Assembly: GCA_003543115.1 (NCBI GenBank) | Contig: DPJH01000038.1 | Coordinates: forward strand, 14,443 to 23,960 | Source of the DNA: Candidatus Moraniibacteriota bacterium | GTDB lineage: Bacteria; Patescibacteriota; Minisyncoccia; Moranbacterales; UBA2206 | Direction: 5' to 3' | Length of the DNA: 9,518 nucleotides | Program-made: the position numbers and the translations under genes | Notes under the pieces: generated by a model | What the model was told of the DNA's origin: nothing | Databases searched by the model: none | The model's input: only the letters and a program-made list of their open reading frames with translations | In this document: piece by piece, positions 1 to 7,349 of the stretch | How positions within the stretch are numbered: position 1 is the stretch's first letter | How the letters are laid out: each line of letters begins with the position of its first letter

Positions 1-88
1 TTCTCCTTGACTAAATGCTAATTTTGTGCAATAATAAGCAGTCATGTAATAATCAGGAAGTTCAACCCTAAATAGCAGTCAAGGAGAA
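1..88. repeat. 12-bp inverted repeat around a promoter, plus an 8-bp direct repeat
   Basis: Bases 1-12 are the exact reverse complement of 77-88. GCTA (17-20) and TAGC (73-76) extend the pairing after a small bulge. The right arm contains the AAGGAG ribosome binding site of the next gene; the left arm contains the -35 box. The octamer AGCAGTCA occurs at 37-44, where transcription should begin, and again at 74-81 inside the right arm. It may be an operator pair. If an upstream transcript reads through, it could instead be an RNA fold hiding the ribosome binding site. The left arm starts at the window edge, so the repeat may extend further. Confidence 0.55.
7..35 (+). promoter_or_regulatory. 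Sigma-70-type extended -10 promoter for the 93-452 gene
   Basis: A -35 box TTGACT (7-12) and a -10 box AATAAT (30-35) are separated by exactly 17 bases, and TGC directly before the -10 box makes an extended -10 element. Transcription would start near position 42 and give a leader of about 50 bases. Both boxes are one base from consensus, so the call rests on sequence alone but is a good match. The -35 box lies inside one arm of the inverted repeat at 1-12/77-88. Confidence 0.7.
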
Positions 89-92
89 AAAC

Positions 93-452
93 ATGAAAAC
101 GTTCTTTAAAAAAATCCAAAAAGTAATCCAGGTAGTCTGTGGAATTTCCAATCTTATCCTTCTGGTTATCTGCATCGGCATTACTATGAGAGTTACCGGA
201 CAGACTTTCGAGGCTGTATATCCCATTCCCACAATCATTGTGGCAACATTACTCACCATCTTCACTTTTTTTGAGAAGGCGACAATTCTGATGGCACTTG
301 CCGGACTGATTCTCTATGTATCCTCATGGACGATAGCCGAAAAGTTCGGCATATGGCCAGGAATGATCGTTTGGCTGATTGGATTTGGTATCTGGCTTCT
401 GGCAGCAGTCCAATCCATCAAAAAAGCATTCTTAAATGTTGCGGTGAGATAA
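93..452 (+). CDS. Small four-helix membrane protein, unknown function
   Basis: I do not recognise this 119-residue protein. It starts with a basic amphipathic stretch (MKTFFKKIQK) and then shows about four hydrophobic segments, at roughly residues 14-32, 45-60, 64-82 and 86-106, with a basic C-terminus after the last one (SIKKAF). This predicts a small integral inner-membrane protein without a cleaved signal or a large soluble domain. No catalytic motif is visible. The start is well supported: AAGGAG at 81-86 lies six bases before ATG at 93, and a good promoter is placed about 50 bases upstream. The gene ends in TAA and is followed by a strong terminator at 521-567, so it is a single-gene unit or shares its message only with a tiny ORF at 474-509. 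Its strong Shine-Dalgarno sets it apart from the synthetase genes to the right. Confidence 0.75.
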   Translation: MKTFFKKIQKVIQVVCGISNLILLVICIGITMRVTGQTFEAVYPIPTIIVATLLTIFTFFEKATILMALAGLILYVSSWTIAEKFGIWPGMIVWLIGFGIWLLAAVQSIKKAFLNVAVR

Positions 453-473
453 CAATCATTTCAAGGAAAGATC

Positions 474-509
474 ATGAATACAACCCTCTTAGCCGAACAG
501 ACGAGCTGA
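474..509 (+). CDS. Possible 11-residue micro-ORF before the terminator
   Basis: An ATG at 474 is preceded at a normal distance by AAGGAAAG (463-470), a fair Shine-Dalgarno, and opens a frame MNTTLLAEQTS ending in TGA at 507-509. It lies on the same predicted message as the upstream membrane protein, 21 bases after its stop and 12 bases before the terminator stem. At this length a frame can arise by chance; the ribosome binding site is the only real evidence. It could be a short regulatory or stray peptide, or not translated at all. Confidence 0.25.
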   Translation: MNTTLLAEQTS

Positions 510-520
510 GTGTCATCGCA

Positions 521-567
521 ACCTCATCCCAAACGCTTTCAGCAGAAAGCTATGGGATGAGGTTTTT
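521..567 (+). terminator. Strong intrinsic terminator, + strand
   Basis: ACCTCATCCCA (521-531) pairs perfectly with TGGGATGAGGT (553-563), and an inner stem GCTTTC (535-540) with GAAAGC (545-550) closes an AGCA loop. Small internal bulges (532-534 and 551-552) separate the two stems. A T run (563-567) and further T-rich sequence follow. This is a textbook Rho-independent terminator for the 93-452 unit. Confidence 0.9.
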
Positions 568-584
568 ATTTTGAAAAATAAAAG

Positions 585-613
585 AAAGCATCTGGATTTT
601 TTCCAAATGCTTT
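585..613 (-). terminator. Intrinsic terminator, - strand, for the 671-955 gene
   Basis: AAAGCAT (585-591) pairs with ATGCTTT (607-613), and after one C/A mismatch TGGA (593-596) pairs with TCCA (602-605), around a five-base loop. Read on the - strand, the stem is followed by a T-rich tail (bases 584 down to about 564). It lies back to back with the + strand terminator, as expected between convergent genes. Confidence 0.6.
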
Positions 614-670
614 AACCCCAAAAAAATGATATGGATACCGTATAAAAATCACGATTCGCTCTTTTTCTTT

Positions 671-955
671 TCAATATCCCCGTCTTTTCTGCTCAGTTAA
701 TTTGATTTGTGGTTCGCGAGACTCGAAAAGCATCAAGACCACAAAACAAAAGGTGCATATGAAAGGATTAAGGATCGTTATTACGAAGAATTCCTCAATA
801 GTCATATTCCGCATGACTTCCACCAATTTAAGCTCGGATCTTCCCACCCCTTCATCATCATAACCCTTGGTGACTTTTAAATACACCCAAAAAGAGATGC
901 ATATATGGACAAAAACTACTGCAACAATGCAACCCAATACAATAACAATACCCAT
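671..955 (-). CDS. Small two-helix membrane protein, unknown function
   Basis: I do not recognise this 94-residue protein. It has an N-terminal hydrophobic segment at about residues 2-26 that can act as an uncleaved anchor, a charged middle part (about 28-56), a second hydrophobic segment at about 58-78 with two cysteines (CTFC), and a short charged tail rich in K and R. The likely form is a hairpin with a small polar loop between two membrane helices. The start is very well supported: GGAAGGAGG on the - strand lies five bases before ATG at 955, nearly full complementarity to the 16S tail. It begins 74 bases after valS ends. I see no convincing terminator in that gap and only weak promoter candidates, so it may be read from the valS message or from its own promoter. 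It stops with TGA and is followed by a terminator at 585-613. Confidence 0.7.
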   Translation of the reverse strand: MGIVIVLGCIVAVVFVHICISFWVYLKVTKGYDDEGVGRSELKLVEVMRNMTIEEFFVITILNPFICTFCFVVLMLFESREPQIKLTEQKRRGY

Positions 956-1029
956 AACGTCCTCCTTCCCTCTAAAGTAGAATTAGTAGCACTTCCCCTT
1001 TGTCTTTTCTTAAAGGAACTTAAAAAAAA

Positions 1030-3612
1030 TTACAACTTCTCCAAATCTTTTTCCAAATCTCTCTTTGCTTTCAATTTGCTTTGATATTCGCCAATTCGAG
1101 ATTTTGTAGCCTCCACTATTTCTTTCGGCGCGCCTGCTACAAAATTTTTATTTTTAAGCATGCCCTCATTCTTTGCAATGAGAGTTTCCAGTTCACCAAT
1201 TTCTTTTCTGGCATTCTCCAATTCTTTTTCAATGTCGATGGATTTTGCAATATCAAGATAGACTGACCGCTTGGAGGTGGAAATCTTGATCATTTTTTTC
1301 TTCTCAAATTTCCTGCTCTTCTCTATTTGCACCCGAGCCAGTTTTTCCACAATTTCTTTTTCAATTTTTTTGTCGCAATAAACTTCCAGAGGCTGGGCTG
1401 GATCAATGCGATAGATCGAGCGTATGTTTCTAATGGATGTTATAAGATCAACCAGATCGGCAAAATTCTTTTTCGTGTCAGAACTGATAAATCGCTTTTC
1501 GCTTTTCGGCCAAACAGACACCATCAAGATTTTCTCTCCACTATTCAAAATAGAGAAAATTTCTTCAGTCACATAGGGAGTGAAAGGATGCCACATTTTC
1601 AAGATTCTATCCAAAACATATCCCAACACTTTGGTATTTTTTTCCAGCTTGTTGATTTCCACATACCAAGCCGCAAAGCTGTCCCAAGTGAATTTTCGCA
1701 GCACATCTTGCGCCAGAGAAATGTTTTTTTCTTTCATGAGCTGCGTAGTCTTGAGCGCAGTTTCTTCCAGTTCCGAAACAATCCACTTGTCAGCCAAAGT
1801 TTTCAAATCTTTCTTGCTTATTTTTTCCACTAAGCGAAAATCTTCGCTGGATTGATGACAATAACGGAAAATATTCCAAAGCTTGGTCACAAAATTGCGG
1901 AAACTTTCAATTTTTTCCTCATATATTCTCGCATCTTGTCCCGGAGCAATATCCATCACCAGACTCAAGCGAAGTGCATCCGCGCCGAATTCATCGATCG
2001 CTTCCAATGGATCAATACCGTTGCCTTTTGATTTGGAAAATTTTTTCCCATCCTTATCCAGAAGCAATCCGGTGAAGTACAAATTTTTGAAAGGAACTTT
2101 TCCGGTGCGGTAGGTTCCCAAAAGTAGCATTTTTGTCGCCCAAAAAAATAAGATATCCCGTCCCATAATCATCATGTCTGTGGGATAGAAATTTTTATAA
2201 TCCTTCCCCTTGGCATAACCAAGCGTCGTATATGGCCATTGGCCTGAAGTGAACCAAGTGTCAAGGGTGTTTTCGTCGCGAATCCACGCTCCTTTTGATT
2301 TATTTTCCTTAGGAGCCTCCAGCCCGACATAAATCTCTTCGCCTCGATACCATACTGGAAACTGAGGACCCCACCAAATCTGACGGGAAATGCACCAATC
2401 TTCCAGGTTAGCAAACCAATTGATAAGAATTTTTTTAAAATTTTCCGGATAAATGTCAATCTTGCCTGCTTTGATGGAAGCCAAAACTTCCTTTTTAAGA
2501 GAGCGCTTTTCATCGTCCACCTTCACAAACCACTGATCGGAAATAAGCGGCTCGATAGGAGTCTTACATCTCTCACAAATAGAAATATTATTCACCAAAT
2601 CCTCTTCTTTTTCAATTAAGTCCAATTCTTTCAGATCTTTCACTATTTGCTCCCTAGCAACTAAAACATCCAATCCTGCATATTTTCCACCCTCCTCTGT
2701 GATTTGAGCCTTTTCATTGATCACCTGGATCTCTTCCAATTTATGATCCTTCCCGATCTTAGCATCCAGTGGATCATGTGCCGGAGTGATTTTCACCGCT
2801 CCGGTTCCAAATTCCATATCAATCCTTCGGTCAGCGATGACAGAAATCTCTTTTTCTTGCAATGGCAAGATCAATTTCTGACCGATAAAGCTCAAAAATC
2901 TCTTGTCTTTCGGATTGACCGCTACTGCCGTGTCTCCAAGCATTGTTTCCGGCCTGGTTGTCGCCACTGTCAAAAATTCCTTGGAATCCTTGATAGGATA
3001 TTTGATGTAATATAATTTTCCTTGCCTTTCTTTGTGGATCACTTCCACGTCCGATAGGGCTGTAGCGCAACGAGGACACCAATTAATGATTCTCTTGCCT
3101 TTATAAACCAATCCGTCTTTGTATAGCTTTACAAAAGTTTCCAAAGCAATTTTCAAAACATCGGGATCAAGAGTGAATTTCTCCCTCGACCAATCAGCAC
3201 TGATGCCGATCCGTTTTTCTTGCGAGCGCATATAGCCCGACCGGCTCTGGCAAAAATCATAGCAATCTTCATAAAATTTTTCCCTGCCTAACTCATGGCG
3301 GCTCACTCCTCGCTCTTCCTTGATTTTTCGCTCAAACACAACCTGGGTCTGGATTCCGGCATGATCTTTCCCGGGAAGCAGAAGCACTTTTTTGCCGTTC
3401 ATGCGTTCGAAGCGTCCGAAAATATCCATCACAGTGTATCCGCAGGCATGTCCCAAATGAAGCTCTCCATTGGCATTGGGCGGCGGAAGGACATTGCAAT
3501 ATTTCTTGGAAGATTTTATATTATCCGGATTGAAAAAACCGCTCTTTTCCCAAAGATCATATATTTCACTTTCTCTTTTTTTGAAGTCAAATTGTTTGGA
3601 AATTTCTTTCAT
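1030..3612 (-). CDS. valS: Valine-tRNA ligase (ValRS)
   Basis: This class I synthetase charges tRNA-Val with valine in the cytosol. The 860 residues show the full domain order: a PPPNANGELHLGHA signature with HLGH at 52-55, LPGKDHAGI at 79-87, a CP1 editing domain at about 190-345 with TTRPETMLGDTAVAVNP (218-234) and GTGAVKITPAHD (269-280), Cys pairs WCPRC (178-182) and CERC (346-349), WCISRQIWWG (406-415), DTWFTSGQWP (451-460), and the KMSKS-type loop as KFSKS (524-528). An all-helical anticodon domain follows (about 590-740), then a charged C-terminal coiled coil (about 795-860) typical of ValRS. That tail and the editing motifs separate it from IleRS and LeuRS. The length is normal for the family and no key residue is missing. 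It starts 57 bases after pheT with no Shine-Dalgarno, in a T-rich leader. It is the last synthetase of the cluster. Confidence 0.97.
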   Translation of the reverse strand: MKEISKQFDFKKRESEIYDLWEKSGFFNPDNIKSSKKYCNVLPPPNANGELHLGHACGYTVMDIFGRFERMNGKKVLLLPGKDHAGIQTQVVFERKIKEERGVSRHELGREKFYEDCYDFCQSRSGYMRSQEKRIGISADWSREKFTLDPDVLKIALETFVKLYKDGLVYKGKRIINWCPRCATALSDVEVIHKERQGKLYYIKYPIKDSKEFLTVATTRPETMLGDTAVAVNPKDKRFLSFIGQKLILPLQEKEISVIADRRIDMEFGTGAVKITPAHDPLDAKIGKDHKLEEIQVINEKAQITEEGGKYAGLDVLVAREQIVKDLKELDLIEKEEDLVNNISICERCKTPIEPLISDQWFVKVDDEKRSLKKEVLASIKAGKIDIYPENFKKILINWFANLEDWCISRQIWWGPQFPVWYRGEEIYVGLEAPKENKSKGAWIRDENTLDTWFTSGQWPYTTLGYAKGKDYKNFYPTDMMIMGRDILFFWATKMLLLGTYRTGKVPFKNLYFTGLLLDKDGKKFSKSKGNGIDPLEAIDEFGADALRLSLVMDIAPGQDARIYEEKIESFRNFVTKLWNIFRYCHQSSEDFRLVEKISKKDLKTLADKWIVSELEETALKTTQLMKEKNISLAQDVLRKFTWDSFAAWYVEINKLEKNTKVLGYVLDRILKMWHPFTPYVTEEIFSILNSGEKILMVSVWPKSEKRFISSDTKKNFADLVDLITSIRNIRSIYRIDPAQPLEVYCDKKIEKEIVEKLARVQIEKSRKFEKKKMIKISTSKRSVYLDIAKSIDIEKELENARKEIGELETLIAKNEGMLKNKNFVAGAPKEIVEATKSRIGEYQSKLKAKRDLEKDLEKL

Positions 3613-3645
3613 ATCAAATAATAAAAAAATTAATTAAAGAGATTT

Positions 3646-3669
3646 ACGAGCCTGACTTAATAAGCTCGT
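3646..3669 (-). other. Hairpin in the pheT-valS gap
   Basis: ACGAGC (3646-3651) and GCTCGT (3664-3669) form a six-pair GC-rich stem around a 12-base loop, starting directly after the pheT stop codon. On the - strand a T run follows only about 16 bases after the stem, so it is not a classic terminator. It may weaken read-through, protect the 3' end of the pheT message, or be a processing point. The gap to valS (3613-3669) otherwise holds only AT-rich sequence. Confidence 0.4.
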
Positions 3670-6066
3670 TTACCTCCTTGTAACAATTGCAAATTTTTTC
3701 TCCAAATCACCTAAAATTTTTCTTACCATTTCGTCAATTTCGCTGCTTTCCAATGTTCTATCTGCTGCTCCCATTTCGATATGATAGGCCAAGCTATTTT
3801 TATTTTCTTTTGAAAAAGCATCAAACAATTCAACATCTATCACCATTTCTCCTCCCGCTCTTCTAATTTCTTCTCGAATCTCTCCAGCTTTTATTTTTTT
3901 GTCCACCAGCATGGAAATGTCTCTCATAACTGTCGGATATTTTCGAAGGGACACAAATTCTTTATTTTCCTCTACGGATTGCGCCAATTGCTCCAAATCA
4001 ATTTCCGCCACTACCACCCTTTTTGCGATTTTAAACTGCGACAAAACAAATGGATTAATTTCTCCGATATATCCGATATTGATGTTTTTCCCTGCAGCTT
4101 TGACATTGGCTCTTCGTGTCGGATGCCATAGGCCAAAAGCCATTTTATCTGAAGAGGAGTCTATTTCAGAAAATTCAATTCTTGTTATTCCTATTTTAGA
4201 GCATAGCGAATCTAAAATTCCCTTAGCAGCAAAAAATGTTCCACCGTCTTTATCCTGCTCTAATATAACAGCCATTGTGATTTTTTTTCTTTCTTCGGGA
4301 AGCGCTTTTCCGACTGGCAAATATATTCGTCCGACTTCAAAAATAGAAAAGTTTTTATAGTTTTTCAGATTATCCCTGACATTCTTTAAAATTCCCGGCA
4401 CAAGACTTACGCGCATAAATTGCTGGTCGGGATTCATCGGATTTTCCAATTCCAAATGTTTTATTTTTTCCAATTTACAGGCACTTTTATCTTTTTCTCC
4501 ATAGAAAGAATAATTATACACTTCGTCCAATCCCAAACCATTCAAGGTTTCCTTAATCTTCCTTTCAAAAAATCTTTCGTGATTTATTCTTGGAGCAATC
4601 AAATTTCCCGCCATAGGCTGAGGTTCGATATTTTCATAGCCAAACACTCTGCCAATTTCTTCAATCAAGTCTTCTTGAGTTTTCAAATCTATCCTAAAAG
4701 TAGGAACTTCAATTGTTATAGACGGGATCTTGCCCGAAATTCTCATTCCCAACAATTCCAGAATATGAGTGATATTTTTAAAAGGAATTTCTTCTCCCAA
4801 TAATCTGTTTACATATTCCACGTCTAATTTTATTTTCCACGGTTTTATGGCTTTTGGATAAACATCCGCAGCGCCTTCCATCTCTCCGCCCGCGATATGC
4901 TCAATGATTTCCACCAACCGCACCATGGCCTTTTCCGCCAGATTCGGATCAATTTCTTTTTCGAATCTGTCCGATGCGTCAGTTTTCATTGTCAGGCTTG
5001 TTCTTGTCCTTCGGATTGAAGTCGCATTGAAATTCGCGCTTTCCAAAACTATGTTGGTCGTATCAGCGTTTATGCCTGAATGTTCTCCGCCCATCACCCC
5101 GGCTATCGCGACCGCCTTTTTTTCATCCGCTATGACTAAATTTTCTTCAGTCAATGTTTTGGTGCTGCCATCCAATATGGCTATTTTTTCTCCTTTCTTA
5201 GCTCTTCTCACTACTATTTTTCCTCCATCGATCTCTCGAGCGTCAAAAGCATGCAGAGGTTGCCCCAGTTCAAGCATTACATAATTAGTAGCGTCTACAA
5301 TATTGTTTACCGGACGGATTCCAGAAACTTGCAGACGATTTTGTATCCACATCGGAGATTCCTGCACATTGATGTTCTCCATAAAAACAGCGATGTAGCG
5401 GGAACATAAATCCCCAGCTTCAATTTCCACTTTCACTTTTTTGGACTTCTTCTTGTCCAATTTAAGCCCTTCATAATCATAATCAAAAACTTCCCTTTTT
5501 CTATCGACAAGATATTTCTCCAAAGCTATGATTTCTCGCGCCATACCGACATAACTTAGAGCATCATGAGCGCGATTAGGCAAAATGTCGATATCCAAAA
5601 CACTATCCCGATTATCCAGATATTCTCCGAAAGGCATGCCGATTTTCGTTTGCGAATCAAGAATGAAGATTCCTGCATGATCTGTTCCCAAACCAAGCTC
5701 GTCTTTAGCGCAAAGCATTCCGAAAGATTTCTCTCCTCGGATCTCCGCTTCTTTGATTTCCAAGCCATTGGGCAATCTAGTGCCCACAGTAGCCACAGGA
5801 ACCATATCGCCCACTGAAATATTTTTTGCTCCGCATACAATATGCATTTTTTCTTTTCCAATATCAACAATCGTCAATTGCAATTTATCCGCATTAGGAT
5901 GCTTGGCAATTTCGAGAATTTTTCCTACTACAACGCCTGGAAAATCATTTCCAATCGCCTCCAACCCCTCCACTTCAAAAGCATGCAGAGTTATAATTTC
6001 TCTCAATTTTTCAGGACTTAATTTTGTATCAGTTAATTCTTTTAACCAATTATAGCTAAATTTCAT
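3670..6066 (-). CDS. pheT: Phenylalanine-tRNA ligase beta subunit
   Basis: This is the beta chain of the (alpha-beta)2 PheRS, which binds tRNA-Phe and removes mischarged tyrosine. The 798 residues follow the bacterial layout: N-terminal MKFSYNWLKE; an EMAP-II-like tRNA-binding domain at about 42-150 (VVVGKILEIAKHPNADKLQL, GVLCA-type motif as GMLCAKDELGL at 116-126); the B3/B4 editing domain at about 210-400 (RPVNNIVDATNYVMLELGQP from 251, AGVMGG 322-327); B5 at about 405-485 (DLIEEIGRVFGYENI, 466-480); a catalytic-like core at about 490-690; and a C-terminal FDX-ACB domain from about 705 (RKYPTVMRDIS). I chose ATG at 6066 because the protein then begins as family members do and follows pheS by 10 bases. 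An in-frame ATG at 6126 would add 20 unlike residues and overlap pheS. No Shine-Dalgarno precedes 6066, so translation may be coupled to pheS. Confidence 0.96.
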   Translation of the reverse strand: MKFSYNWLKELTDTKLSPEKLREIITLHAFEVEGLEAIGNDFPGVVVGKILEIAKHPNADKLQLTIVDIGKEKMHIVCGAKNISVGDMVPVATVGTRLPNGLEIKEAEIRGEKSFGMLCAKDELGLGTDHAGIFILDSQTKIGMPFGEYLDNRDSVLDIDILPNRAHDALSYVGMAREIIALEKYLVDRKREVFDYDYEGLKLDKKKSKKVKVEIEAGDLCSRYIAVFMENINVQESPMWIQNRLQVSGIRPVNNIVDATNYVMLELGQPLHAFDAREIDGGKIVVRRAKKGEKIAILDGSTKTLTEENLVIADEKKAVAIAGVMGGEHSGINADTTNIVLESANFNATSIRRTRTSLTMKTDASDRFEKEIDPNLAEKAMVRLVEIIEHIAGGEMEGAADVYPKAIKPWKIKLDVEYVNRLLGEEIPFKNITHILELLGMRISGKIPSITIEVPTFRIDLKTQEDLIEEIGRVFGYENIEPQPMAGNLIAPRINHERFFERKIKETLNGLGLDEVYNYSFYGEKDKSACKLEKIKHLELENPMNPDQQFMRVSLVPGILKNVRDNLKNYKNFSIFEVGRIYLPVGKALPEERKKITMAVILEQDKDGGTFFAAKGILDSLCSKIGITRIEFSEIDSSSDKMAFGLWHPTRRANVKAAGKNINIGYIGEINPFVLSQFKIAKRVVVAEIDLEQLAQSVEENKEFVSLRKYPTVMRDISMLVDKKIKAGEIREEIRRAGGEMVIDVELFDAFSKENKNSLAYHIEMGAADRTLESSEIDEMVRKILGDLEKKFAIVTRR

Positions 6067-6076
6067 AAAATTATAA

Positions 6077-7132
6077 TTAAAATTGTCTAATAAATCGCAG
6101 GTCTCCGCTTTCAAACAGGCGCGCATCGGAAATTTTATATTTCATCATAGCCAATCTTTCCAATCCAAACCCCCAAGCAAATCCCTGGTATGCATTTTTT
6201 GGATAACCTGCTGAAACAAATACATTCTGATTCACCATGCCGCATCCCCCAACCTCCAGCCATCCGGTGTGTTTGCAAGATGAGCAGCCCTCGCCGGAAC
6301 ATACCGTGCAAGAAATATCAAATTCAAATCCTGGCTCCACGAAAGGAAAATATCCGGGACGAAGCCTCACGCTCAATTTTTGTCCAAAGAATTCTGAAAA
6401 AAACTTCTGTGCAATATATTTGAAATTCCCCACACTCACATCTGTTCCCACCACTAAAGCCTCGAATTGATTGAAGGTGTGTTCATGGGAAGCGTCAGTC
6501 GCCTCATTGCGGAAAGTTCTCCCCGGAACAATAATCTTAAGCGGTGGCGTGTTTTTTTCCATATAGCGCACTTGCACAGGAGAAGTTTGCGTACGCAAAA
6601 GCGTTCTTTCGCTTCTTCCATCTTTTTTGTCAGACGCAGCCTTTCCATTTTCTTTTTTAAGCCAAAAAGTGTCTTGCATATCACGTCCTGGATGATCCTT
6701 GGGAATATTCAGAGCATCGAAGTTGTAGTGCTCAATTTCTATTTCCGGACCGTCTGCAATTTCAAATCCCAATGATGTGAAAATATCTTCAATATCTTTT
6801 TGCACAGCAGAAAGGATGTGCATATGTCCATATTCTCTTTTTTTGCCAGGCATAGTGACATCAATCCTTTCACTCTCAAAATCAAAGCTGAACATCTCGA
6901 TTTCTTTTTTCTTTTTTTCTAAAGCTTCCATGATTTCCCGCTTGGCTTTGTTGGCCAATTCCCCGATTTTCTTTTTTTCTTCCGGCGACAAATCTTTGAG
7001 AGTTTTCAAAATTCCTACAAACTCGCTTTTTCTGCCTAAATATTTTTTCTCCAGTTCGAACAGATCGCCTTGGGAATTTCTGATTTTTTCCAAAGCTTCA
7101 TTCCTAATTCCGAGAATCTTTTTTGCTAACAT
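6077..7132 (-). CDS. pheS: Phenylalanine-tRNA ligase alpha subunit
   Basis: This is the catalytic chain of PheRS, a class II synthetase that activates phenylalanine and passes it to tRNA-Phe. The 351 residues contain an N-terminal coiled coil (about 1-85) that contacts tRNA, motif 1 around 122-151 (GFEIADGPEIE, NFDALNIPKDHPGRD), motif 2 at 203-228 (PGRTFRNEATDASHEHTFNQ, then FEAL) and motif 3 at 318-332 (FAWGFGLERLAMMKY), ending in DLRFIRQF. Four cysteines form CTVC(x4)CSSC at 275-286, a knuckle seen in part of the bacterial PheS family and a possible zinc site. Two oddities: a polar linker of about 14-18 residues (KENGKAASDKKDGRSER, 160-176) between DTFWL and LLRTQTS, and NQ where the family often has HP after GMV (301-302). 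It has no Shine-Dalgarno; the sequence before ATG is AT-rich. It pairs with pheT, 10 bases downstream. Confidence 0.96.
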   Translation of the reverse strand: MLAKKILGIRNEALEKIRNSQGDLFELEKKYLGRKSEFVGILKTLKDLSPEEKKKIGELANKAKREIMEALEKKKKEIEMFSFDFESERIDVTMPGKKREYGHMHILSAVQKDIEDIFTSLGFEIADGPEIEIEHYNFDALNIPKDHPGRDMQDTFWLKKENGKAASDKKDGRSERTLLRTQTSPVQVRYMEKNTPPLKIIVPGRTFRNEATDASHEHTFNQFEALVVGTDVSVGNFKYIAQKFFSEFFGQKLSVRLRPGYFPFVEPGFEFDISCTVCSGEGCSSCKHTGWLEVGGCGMVNQNVFVSAGYPKNAYQGFAWGFGLERLAMMKYKISDARLFESGDLRFIRQF

Positions 7133-7179
7133 ATATTTTTTAAACTTATCTTTGATTGGTAAATTTATAAATTACTTGT

Positions 7180-7340
7180 TTGATTTCACTCAGCCGAATC
7201 TTCTGAGAAATATTGTTTGAGAATCCGCTTTTTCTTTAAAATTTTTCTTTAGCAGTGAGGATTGAGGAAAAATTTTTATCAGAAAAAGCAGGATTCGAGT
7301 TTATTTTTCAGAAAATTCGGCTGATTGCAGAAAAAATCAA
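7180..7340. repeat. Long imperfect inverted repeat in the tyrS-pheS spacer
   Basis: The spacer folds on itself over nearly its whole length. Paired blocks from the outside in: 7180-7186 with 7334-7340; 7191-7199 (CAGCCGAAT) with 7315-7323; 7201-7206 with 7308-7313; 7208-7212 with 7302-7306; 7221-7226 (GAATCC) with 7291-7296; 7227-7235 (GCTTTTTCT) with 7281-7289; 7237-7247 with 7267-7278, apart from one bulged base. About 54 pairs sit in arms of about 75 bases, around a small apical loop near 7253-7261. No T run follows the stem on either strand, so it is not a terminator. It may be a small palindromic repeat element, or a structured RNA leader of pheST. No Shine-Dalgarno or clear promoter for pheS is visible in 7133-7349. 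Confidence 0.85.
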
Positions 7341-7349
7341 GCCCTGAAA

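Noticed and set aside
326..574. 82-codon + strand frame overlapping the end of the 93-452 gene
   Set aside because: It overlaps the membrane protein in another frame, has no ribosome binding site, and runs through the terminator stem.
1036..1062. Tandem repeat near the valS 3' end (CCAAATCT twice)
   Set aside because: It reflects the Lys/Glu/Leu-rich coiled coil at the end of ValRS and is too short to be a separate element.
1327..1833. 168-codon + strand frame opposite valS, and other long frames opposite the synthetase genes
   Set aside because: They are antisense to clearly conserved coding sequence, and none has start signals of its own.
5243..5990. A 16-bp direct repeat (5243-5258 and 5975-5990) within pheT
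   Set aside because: Both copies encode an LHAF segment of PheT (residues 27-30 and 271-274) that the protein family places there; similar codons explain the match.
6067..6126. Twenty-residue N-terminal extension of PheT
   Set aside because: It would overlap pheS, lacks a Shine-Dalgarno, and does not resemble the family N-terminus, which begins at MKFSYNWLKE.
7267..7345. Phe-rich open frame on the - strand in the tyrS-pheS spacer, ending TTT TTC TGA, resembling an attenuation leader peptide
   Set aside because: It has five Phe codons but no ATG, GTG or TTG start in frame and no ribosome binding site, and T-rich DNA gives Phe codons cheaply. No terminator stem follows.
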